Assembly: GCA_016867255.1 (NCBI GenBank)
Contig: VGKB01000011.1
Span: 1-18,631, forward strand
Source of the DNA: Candidatus Moraniibacteriota bacterium
GTDB taxonomy: Bacteria; Patescibacteriota; Minisyncoccia; CAIUEV01
DNA length: 18,631 nt
Direction: 5' to 3'
A model generated the notes under the pieces. The model was given only the letters and a program-made list of their open reading frames with translations, was not told where the DNA came from and made no database searches. Below are positions 12,879 through 18,631 of this stretch, piece after piece. The position numbers and the translations under genes were made by a program. Position 1 is the stretch's first letter; every line of letters starts with the position of its first letter.

Positions 12879-12890
12879 CTTATCTAACCA

Positions 12891-13622
12891 ATGCATCCTC
12901 TCATTAAAGTCGTTGATCTCTGCAAGACCTACGAAAATGAAGGCGTCAAGACCCGAGCTGTCTGCGGGGTTTCCTTCACCATTGAAAAAGGCGAATTTGT
13001 TTCCATTATGGGGCCGAGCGGCTCCGGCAAATCTACCCTAATGCAAATCTTGGGCCTCCTGGATCGTCCCACCGAGGGGAAATATTTTCTGGACGGCCAA
13101 GACACTTCTGCCATGTCAGAAAACGAGTTGGCCGATCTGCGCAATCGTAAAATCGGCTTTGTATTCCAATCCTTTAATTTGCTCCCCAGAACGACGGTAT
13201 ACGAAAATGTAGAACTGCCGCTAATTTACGATCGCATTAAAATGTCTTCATCTAACAATAAAAAGGTTCTGTCCGCCCTTCGCGCTGTTGGAATTTTTCA
13301 CCGCAAGGACTATTTTTCCAACCAGCTTTCCGGTGGAGAGAAACAGCGAGTGGCGATGGCGCGCGCGCTCGTCAACGACCCGGAGGTAATTTTCGCCGAC
13401 GAGCCAACGGGCAACCTGGACTCCAAAACCGGCGTCCAGGTGATGGAGATTTTGGAAGACCTTAACCGCCACGGCCATACTATTATATTAGTCACTCACG
13501 AAACCGTAACGGCAAGCTACGCCAAAAGAATAATTAAAATCCTGGACGGCAAAATCGTATCCGATAGGGAAGTGTCCGAAAAAAAACGCCAAAGGGTGGA
13601 AAATAGAAAAAACATAAAATAG
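12891..13622 (+). CDS. ABC transporter ATP-binding protein (MacB/LolD/YknY type)
   Basis: A 243-residue ATPase that powers the exporter. Motifs: Walker A GPSGSGKST (41-49), Q-loop Q93 in FQSFNLLP, signature LSGGEKQRVAMARAL (146-160), Walker B VIFADEPTG (166-174), D-loop NLDS, and H-loop H203. The spacing and FVFQSFNLLP-type Q-loop are typical of the MacB/LolD subfamily, which drives mechanotransmission rather than classical transport through the membrane. The C-terminal tail is basic and extends beyond the usual roughly 225 residues. It ends 3 bases before the first permease gene, so the two are clearly coupled. No Shine-Dalgarno is visible. Confidence 0.95.
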   Translation: MHPLIKVVDLCKTYENEGVKTRAVCGVSFTIEKGEFVSIMGPSGSGKSTLMQILGLLDRPTEGKYFLDGQDTSAMSENELADLRNRKIGFVFQSFNLLPRTTVYENVELPLIYDRIKMSSSNNKKVLSALRAVGIFHRKDYFSNQLSGGEKQRVAMARALVNDPEVIFADEPTGNLDSKTGVQVMEILEDLNRHGHTIILVTHETVTASYAKRIIKILDGKIVSDREVSEKKRQRVENRKNIK

Positions 13623-13625
13623 GTT

Positions 13626-14870
13626 ATGCGCGTTCTTTTTGATCCCATCAAAATCTCCTACCAAAATTTAAACGGTGCTAAATTCCGCTCTTTTCTCACG
13701 ATGCTCGGCATAATTATCGGCGTGGCGTCAGTGATCGTGGTAATGTCCATTGGGGGAAGCGCCCAGAAACTAATCCTAAGCCAAATCAAAGGCATTGGCT
13801 CAAACCTAATCGGCATTCTGCCCGGCGCCTCGGAAGAAGAAGGGCCGCCGGCGATGGCTCTGGGCATTACCATCACTACCCTAAAATACAAAGACTACGA
13901 GGCCCTCTTGGATTCCCGGAAGGCGCCTGATATAGTGGATGCGGCCGCCTACGTCACCGGCACCGCGCTCGTAAAAAGCCCGAGTGAAACGAGACAAGTA
14001 AATTATCAGGGGGTTACCGCCTCGCTCATTAACGTGGAAAATGTTTCCGTGGAGCAGGGCCGTTTTTTCATAAAACAAGAAGACACTAATTTAGCCCGGG
14101 TAGCCGTGTTGGGCAGCGCCACCGCTAAAGACCTTTTCCCAAACGTTGACCCCGTTGGAAAAAATATCGTCATTAAAGACCAAAGCTTTACCGTGGTCGG
14201 GGTGTTGGAAAAGCGCGGCAGTTCAGGGTTTTCCAATACCGACGAAGAAATGTTTGTTCCCCTTTACACGGCGCAAAAAATCTTGCTCGGCATTGACCAC
14301 TTGACCTTTATTCGGGCAAAAGTAGCAAACGAAGCGAATGTTGAACGGACCATCGCCGACGTTAAATCAACTTTGCGCGAACAGCACAACATAAAAGACT
14401 CTGCCGATGATGATTTCTCCGTTCGCTCCACCGCCCAAGCGCTGGAAATTCTGACAACCATAACTAATGTCCTAAAATATTTTCTAACCTCAATCGCCGC
14501 CATATCGCTTCTGGTAGGGGGCGTGGGGATAATGAACATTATGCTGGTCTCCGTAAAACAAAGGATTTGGGAAATTGGCCTCCGCCAGGCGGTAGGCGCC
14601 AAAAAAAGAGACATTGTCTTGCAGTTTTTGATTGAATCAATCTTTATCACTTTTTCGGGCGGAATCGCGGGGATTACCCTAGGCGGATCGGTTGCTTTTC
14701 TCTCTTCGCTTGTTATCCAAAAACTTGGCTACGAGTGGGAATTCTCCTTGCCAATCCAGTCAATTCTGTTCGCCACGGGAATCGCGATCCTGATTGGCTT
14801 GATTTTTGGTATGTACCCCGCGAGTAAAGCCGGACGAGTCTCTCCTATGGAGGCATTGCGCTATGAGTAA
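13626..14870 (+). CDS. MacB-type ABC permease 1 (MacB_PCD plus FtsX)
   Basis: A 414-residue permease with TM1 at 22-45 (FLTMLGIIIGVASVIVVMSIG), a large extracellular MacB periplasmic core domain (about 50-270), and three C-terminal helices of the FtsX domain (about 278-305, 330-358, 380-402) including LLVGGVGIMNIMLVSV. The end, YPASKAGRVSPMEALRYE, is the usual family close. It is fused to no ATPase, unlike enterobacterial MacB, and works with the ATPase 3 bases upstream. It is paralogous to the second permease at 15801-17051, so the transporter may be a heterodimer. Substrate is unknown; macrolides, peptides and lipoproteins are known for relatives. Confidence 0.93.
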   Translation: MRVLFDPIKISYQNLNGAKFRSFLTMLGIIIGVASVIVVMSIGGSAQKLILSQIKGIGSNLIGILPGASEEEGPPAMALGITITTLKYKDYEALLDSRKAPDIVDAAAYVTGTALVKSPSETRQVNYQGVTASLINVENVSVEQGRFFIKQEDTNLARVAVLGSATAKDLFPNVDPVGKNIVIKDQSFTVVGVLEKRGSSGFSNTDEEMFVPLYTAQKILLGIDHLTFIRAKVANEANVERTIADVKSTLREQHNIKDSADDDFSVRSTAQALEILTTITNVLKYFLTSIAAISLLVGGVGIMNIMLVSVKQRIWEIGLRQAVGAKKRDIVLQFLIESIFITFSGGIAGITLGGSVAFLSSLVIQKLGYEWEFSLPIQSILFATGIAILIGLIFGMYPASKAGRVSPMEALRYE

Positions 14871-14880
14871 GCCAGACTTG

Positions 14881-14918
14881 TCCTCCGAAGCCTTGGCGAA
14901 GGAGGAGGGAAGCCCTCC
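14881..14918. repeat. Short palindromic repeat after permease 1
   Basis: TCCTCC and GGAGGA form the ends of an imperfect stem (14881-14906, with CC/GG near the tip), followed by GGAGGG-AAG-CCCTCC (14904-14918). The 18 bases 14896-14913 match 17096-17113 after permease 2 at 16 positions. Confidence 0.6.
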
Positions 14919-14965
14919 ACTATGAATAACAATTCCACGTTGATCATAATGAAAAATATAGTAAA

Positions 14966-15706
14966 ATGGAACCTCTTGTCAACGATTTGATTAACCAAGG
15001 TTATCTAAAAAATCCTCGCATTATCCGGGCGTTTCGGAAAATTGACCGGGTTGATTTTGTGCCTCCCGAGTTTAAAAATTCCGCCTACGTTAACGCGCCT
15101 TTGCCAATAAGCCACGGCCAGACCATTTCCCAGCCGCTCACCGTGGCTTTTATGCTGGAACTGCTTGAGCCCCGGCCGGGCGATAAAATTTTAGACATCG
15201 GCTCCGGCTCCGGCTGGACCACCGCACTTCTGGCTGAAATAGCGGGGAAGAGAGGAAAAGTGATTGCGATGGAACTAGTGCCGGAGTTATGCAAATTTGG
15301 AATGGAAAACATAAAAAAATATTTTAGTGTTACATTGTCATCCCTTAAGAGGGTTGGTTCAGAGTTAAACTCTGAACCAACGTTTAAGGTGAGGTCGCCC
15401 AAGAATGACAAAAAAAATAAGGATAGTCGCCACATTGAAATATTCTGCATTAATGGTTCTCGCGGCTACCCCCAAGAAGCCCCTTACGACAAGATTCTCG
15501 TCTCCGCCGCGGCGGAAAAAATGCCTGAAGAATTAAAAAACCAGCTTAAAATAAAGGGGCGGCTGATTATTCCGATTCGCAACAGTATTTGGTTGATTGA
15601 ACGAGCCGCCAAAAATAAATTCCGCGAAGAAGAGCATTTTGGATTTTCATTTGTGCCGTTAATTAATAACTCTCTCAATAAGGGCGGAGAAATAAAAAAT
15701 TTTTAA
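14966..15706 (+). CDS. pcm: Protein-L-isoaspartate O-methyltransferase with inserted palindrome
   Basis: Repairs isoaspartyl residues in damaged proteins using S-adenosylmethionine. Family motifs: NAPLPISHGQTISQP (43-57, with the active-site serine), DKILDIGSGSGWTTALLA (73-90, SAM loop), and APYDKILVSAAAEKMPEEL (172-190). Normal enzymes go from the ENIKKY helix to the following strand (here IEIFCINGSRGYP) in a few residues. Here about 30 extra residues (about 122-152) intervene, encoded by a palindromic repeat (15335-15411), and the frame stays open. The last codons (GGEIKNF and stop) lie in a second palindrome (15682-15779). The gene splits two exporter permease genes and is a probable later arrival. 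The insert lies in a loop on the protein surface, so activity may survive (inference). Confidence 0.9.
   Translation: MEPLVNDLINQGYLKNPRIIRAFRKIDRVDFVPPEFKNSAYVNAPLPISHGQTISQPLTVAFMLELLEPRPGDKILDIGSGSGWTTALLAEIAGKRGKVIAMELVPELCKFGMENIKKYFSVTLSSLKRVGSELNSEPTFKVRSPKNDKKNKDSRHIEIFCINGSRGYPQEAPYDKILVSAAAEKMPEELKNQLKIKGRLIIPIRNSIWLIERAAKNKFREEEHFGFSFVPLINNSLNKGGEIKNF
15335..15411. repeat. Palindromic REP/MITE-like element inside pcm
   Basis: Nested symmetry: TTGTCAT (15335) with ATGACAA (15405); CCTTAA (15343) with TTAAGG (15384); and a perfect 14-bp core, GTTGGTTCAGAGTT (15353-15366), with its complement (15368-15381) around one central A. It is translated as part of pcm. The outer TGTCAT/ATGACA ends are suggestive of dispersed palindromes that I associate with such genomes (inference). 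Confidence 0.85.
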
Positions 15707-15779
15707 AGTCGGGGGAAAACTTCCCTAAATGGGAAGTTTTCCGGTGGGGCAGGCGTAAAAATTTTTTATTTCTCCGCCC
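15682..15779. repeat. 98-bp nested inverted repeat overlapping the pcm 3' end
   Basis: Perfect 23-bp arms at 15682-15704 and 15757-15779 (GGGCGGAGAAATAAAAAATT plus TTT, and its complement) flank an inner perfect 12-bp hairpin, GGAAAACTTCCC-TAAAT-GGGAAGTTTTCC (15714-15742). The left arm encodes the last seven residues of pcm, and its final base is the T of the stop. The right arm ends 21 bases before the second permease. It looks like a mini transposon without a gene, and may also act as a terminator-like stem. Confidence 0.9.
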
Positions 15780-15800
15780 GTTCGTCAAAATTATTTATCA

Positions 15801-17051
15801 ATGTTTCACGAATTATCCGTTTCCATTAAACTCGCTTTTAGCAATTTAAGAGGCAATCCCGGCCGGACGGTTTTGACTTTGTTCGGCATTGTAATCGGCA
15901 TCACTTCGGTCATCATTATTTCCGCCAGCGGCCAAGGGCTGCGGACTTTCGTTATGAGCCAGGTGGAAACCTTCGGTTCCGACTATGTTCAGGTAGAGCC
16001 GCGAGTTCCCAGTCCGGAAAGATTATCCGGCCATATGAGTACGATGACCATCCAAATTACCACCCTTAAAATTTCCGACGCGGAGGCAGCCGCTAAACTC
16101 CCCAATATTGAAGATGTCTACGCCGGCTCCATCGGCCAAGCCATTGTAAATTACCGGGATACCAATAAAAGAATCTTGCTTTTGGGCGCCGGCGCCCACG
16201 CTCCCAATGTTGACGCGGGTCTCAAGGTCGCGGAAGGGAGTTTCTACACCGACGCCGACGACAAGGACCTCGCTCAGGTTGCCGTAATCGGTCCGGAAGT
16301 GAAAGAAACGCTTTTCGGCCCTAACGAAAATGCTATCGGCAAAAACATCAAGATTAAAGGGCAAAATTACCGCATAATCGGCGTTTTGGGAAAAAGGGGC
16401 AGCGTGGCGTTTTTTAATTTTGATTCAATAATTTATGTTCCCGTGCGCACTTTGCAGAAAAAAATTATGGGTATTGAGCATATAACTTTCTTTACTTCCA
16501 AAATGAAAGACTTAAGCAAATTGGATGAGACTCTTGCTGATATGACTGATTTGATGAGCCAAAGACACAAAATTTCCGACCCCGCAAAATACGACTTCAT
16601 TGTTTCTTCGGCTAAAGAAGCCCGGGATATTCTTAATAGCGTTTTTAGTTCCATCAATATCCTTCTTCTGGCGCTTACCTCAATCTCTTTAGTAGTCGGC
16701 GGAGTGGGAATTATGAATGTAATGTACGTAGCGGTAGCGGAACGAACTTTTGAAATTGGTCTCCGGAAGGCGGTCGGTGCACGGTCTGGCCAAATTCTGC
16801 GGCAATTTATGTTGGAAGCGGTCTTTATCACCCTCGCGGGCGGCGCTGCCGGCATAATTCTGGGCTATTTTTTCTCCTTGTTGCTTACTTATGTTTCCTT
16901 CAGTTTCGGCTACAACTTGGAATTTGCCGTTACCCTTAACTCTATCCTGCTCGCAGTCTCTTTTGCCGCAACCACCGGCATTATTTTTGGCTTTTATCCG
17001 GCCCTCAAGGCCTCAAAACTCTCTCCTATGGAAGCAATCCGGCACGGATAA
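15801..17051 (+). CDS. MacB-type ABC permease 2 (MacB_PCD plus FtsX)
   Basis: A 416-residue paralogue of permease 1. TM1 (about 22-44, LTLFGIVIGITSVIIISASG), an extracellular core (about 50-275) with HITFFTSK-type strands, and three C-terminal helices including SLVVGGVGIMNVMYVAVAER, ending YPALKASKLSPMEAIRHG. It aligns along its whole length with permease 1 (for example NIVIKDQSFTVVGVLEKRGS against NIKIKGQNYRIIGVLGKRGS), but with substantial divergence. No second ATPase gene accompanies it, so it likely shares the ATPase at 12891-13622. The pcm gene and a 98-bp palindrome separate it from permease 1. No Shine-Dalgarno is visible before the ATG at 15801. Confidence 0.92.
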   Translation: MFHELSVSIKLAFSNLRGNPGRTVLTLFGIVIGITSVIIISASGQGLRTFVMSQVETFGSDYVQVEPRVPSPERLSGHMSTMTIQITTLKISDAEAAAKLPNIEDVYAGSIGQAIVNYRDTNKRILLLGAGAHAPNVDAGLKVAEGSFYTDADDKDLAQVAVIGPEVKETLFGPNENAIGKNIKIKGQNYRIIGVLGKRGSVAFFNFDSIIYVPVRTLQKKIMGIEHITFFTSKMKDLSKLDETLADMTDLMSQRHKISDPAKYDFIVSSAKEARDILNSVFSSINILLLALTSISLVVGGVGIMNVMYVAVAERTFEIGLRKAVGARSGQILRQFMLEAVFITLAGGAAGIILGYFFSLLLTYVSFSFGYNLEFAVTLNSILLAVSFAATTGIIFGFYPALKASKLSPMEAIRHG

Positions 17052-17057
17052 TACCAA

Positions 17058-17113
17058 CCATCTCCCACTTCGTCCGCCGTAGCTCGCCATGGTAAGTGAA
17101 GGAGGATGGAAGC
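17058..17113. repeat. Palindromic repeat after permease 2
   Basis: CCATCTCCCACTT (17058-17070) pairs imperfectly with 17094-17109 (AAGTGAAGGAGGATGG) around a GC-rich loop. Bases 17096-17113 match the repeat after permease 1 at 16 of 18. It begins 7 bases after the stop. Nothing else was recognised in 17114-17196. Confidence 0.6.
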
Positions 17114-17196
17114 GATTAGGAAAAGCTGATCAGAAAAAGCAACGTCCCTTGCGTTTTAATAAAACTCTAATAACCTAAAAGGGTTAACAGTAAACT

Positions 17197-18631
17197 ATGA
17201 CCGCAAAGAACAAACAGCCGATTTTTATTGGGGTTGCGTGGCCGTACGCCAACGGGTCGCTCCATTTGGGGCATGTGGCGAGCTTTATGCCGGCGGACTT
17301 TCTGGCCCGCTATTATCGCCTGAACGGCCACAAAGTCCTTATGGTTTCCGGCAGTGACTGCCACGGCACGCCCATTGAAGTAAAAGCGGAGCAGGGAAAA
17401 ACCACGCCCCAAAAAATCGTGGAAAGATACGACCGGGAATTTAATCGGACCTTACTGAAAGGATTGGATTTTTCTTACGACCTCTTTACCAAGACCGCCA
17501 ATCCCTTCCACTACAAACAGGTGCAGGAGTTATTCTTGGATCTGCTAAAAAAGGGTTACATCTATAAAAAGACTCAAAGTCTGCCTTACTGCGATAAATG
17601 CCAGAGGTTTTTGCCCGACCGCTACATAGAAGGGAAGTGCCCCCAATGCGATTTTCCTGAGGCCCGCGGCGACCAATGCGACAACTGCGGATCTATCTTG
17701 GACGCTAAGGAGCTCATAAGCCCACGTTGTAAAATCTGCGGAAGGAAACCAATTTGGAAGGATTCGGTGCACTTTTTCCTGAAGCTTTCCGCTTTTGAAA
17801 AAAAGCTTTTAGATTGGGCAAATAAATCCCGCGGCTGGCGCCCTAACGCCCGCAATTTCACCCTAAAATTTTTAGAAAGCGGGCTGTCTGATCGGGCCAT
17901 TACCCGAGATTCGGATTGGGGAATACCGGTTCCGGTTAAAGGATATGAGGGCAAAACAATCTATGTCTGGTTTGAGGCGGTATCCGGCTATCTTACTGCT
18001 AGTCAGGAATATTCAAAGAAAACCGGCGAGCCGGATTACTGGAAAGACTTCTGGCAGAATAAAAAGGCCGTCCACTACTATGTTCACGGCAAAGACAACA
18101 TTCCTTTTCACACCATTATTTGGCCGGCTATTTTGCTTGGGCTTGGCAATCTTAACCTGCCCAACCTTATCGTTTCCTCCGAATATCTTACTTTTTCCGG
18201 CAAGCAATTTTCCAAATCCCGCAATTGGGGAGTCTGGCTGCCGGAATTTTTAGAAAAATGGGACCCCGAAACCTTAAGATATTATCTGGGAATTAACGGC
18301 CCTGAAAATTCCGACGCGGATTTTTCCTGGAAAGAATACCAGACAAAAATCAATACGGAGCTTATCGGCAAGTTTGGAAATTTTATTAACCGCGTCTTAT
18401 TTTTTACTAAAAATAATTTCAAAGGCACTATTCCTAAGCTAAAAAATCCAGATAAATCAGACAAAAAAAATCTGGAAAATTGCGAAAAACTTTTTGGGGA
18501 AGTGGGGAAGTTAATTGAAGCCGCCAAGTTTCAAGCGGCGCTCAAAAAAATAGTTAAGTTTTCTGAGGATTGCAACCGCTACATTGATGCCAAAGAGCCC
18601 TGGAAAACTCTTAAAACTGATGAGCAAAGAA
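17197..18631 (+). CDS. metG: Methionyl-tRNA synthetase (partial, runs off the window)
   Basis: Charges tRNA-Met. 478 codons are open to the window edge, with no stop. HIGH is HLGH (23-26) in ANGSLHLGHVASF. A double zinc-knuckle insert has C132/C135/C148/C151 and C161/C164/C178/C181, so it is the two-zinc type found in E. coli MetG and archaea. The methionine and ATP pocket has SGSDCHGTPIE and VHGKDNIPFHTIIWPA (296-311). KMSKS is altered to FSKS in GKQFSKSRN (336-343), an accepted variant in this family. The anticodon-binding domain begins near 365, with the usual NTELIGKFGNFINR helix. The start ATG is 146 bases after permease 2. Whether a C-terminal tRNA-binding domain follows cannot be seen. 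Confidence 0.97.
   Translation, partial: MTAKNKQPIFIGVAWPYANGSLHLGHVASFMPADFLARYYRLNGHKVLMVSGSDCHGTPIEVKAEQGKTTPQKIVERYDREFNRTLLKGLDFSYDLFTKTANPFHYKQVQELFLDLLKKGYIYKKTQSLPYCDKCQRFLPDRYIEGKCPQCDFPEARGDQCDNCGSILDAKELISPRCKICGRKPIWKDSVHFFLKLSAFEKKLLDWANKSRGWRPNARNFTLKFLESGLSDRAITRDSDWGIPVPVKGYEGKTIYVWFEAVSGYLTASQEYSKKTGEPDYWKDFWQNKKAVHYYVHGKDNIPFHTIIWPAILLGLGNLNLPNLIVSSEYLTFSGKQFSKSRNWGVWLPEFLEKWDPETLRYYLGINGPENSDADFSWKEYQTKINTELIGKFGNFINRVLFFTKNNFKGTIPKLKNPDKSDKKNLENCEKLFGEVGKLIEAAKFQAALKKIVKFSEDCNRYIDAKEPWKTLKTDEQR

Noticed and set aside
17197..17772. Minus-strand frames inside metG (for example 17545-17772)
   Set aside because: They lie opposite an unambiguous MetRS with complete motifs and show no independent support.

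Overview
The window looks like a piece of a Candidate Phyla Radiation (Patescibacteria, Parcubacteria-like) chromosome. Evidence: compact genes with short spacers, few recognisable Shine-Dalgarno sequences, the standard code with TGA used as stop, many short palindromic repeats between and even inside genes, a small GIY-YIG nuclease gene next to a tRNA, a tyrosyl-tRNA synthetase of archaeal type, and an adaptor/ATPase/permease exporter with no outer-membrane partner gene. This is inferred from gene content and style; no phylogeny could be run.

Layout. (1) 166-3763, minus strand: a tight four-gene operon, visibly AT-richer than the rest, transcribed in the order sugar-phosphate nucleotidylyltransferase, GT4 glycosyltransferase, NUDIX hydrolase, inositol-3-phosphate synthase. 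It probably makes a glycosylated inositol compound. (2) 3911-4428: an intrinsic terminator, a GIY-YIG nuclease gene and tRNA-Asp(GTC). A 14-bp copy of the tRNA 3' end lies beyond the nuclease gene, so a roughly 410-bp mini-element appears to have inserted into the tRNA 3' end and separated the tRNA from its terminator. The element carries a dyad-symmetric site built of GTCAA/TTGAC boxes at exact 10-bp steps. The first 24 bases of the window match this junction at 22 of 24 positions. (3) 4671-7813, plus strand: a DUF4349 membrane protein, a CxxCxxCC cysteine-cluster protein, archaeal-type TyrRS and a membrane-anchored staphylococcal-nuclease-like protein. (4) 7862-8827, minus strand: four small, mostly Cys-rich unknown proteins, with ATGA overlaps and strong Shine-Dalgarno sites unlike their neighbours. 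(5) 9045-11287: TrpRS overlapping a secreted subtilisin-like protease. (6) 11451-17051: a MacAB/YknXYZ-like exporter (adaptor, ATPase, two paralogous permeases), with a protein-L-isoaspartate methyltransferase gene between the permeases. (7) 17197 to the window end: MetRS, cut by the edge.

Region 6 is rich in palindromic repeats: an AT-rich one before the ATPase, one within the isoaspartate methyltransferase reading frame, one with perfect 23-bp arms overlapping that gene's stop, and a related GAAGGAGGA-type repeat just after each permease. The most notable items are the tRNA-Asp/GIY-YIG mini-element with its helically phased dyad, the inositol operon, the in-frame palindrome in pcm, and the Cys-rich mini-operon. 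No stretch longer than 300 bases lacks a gene.
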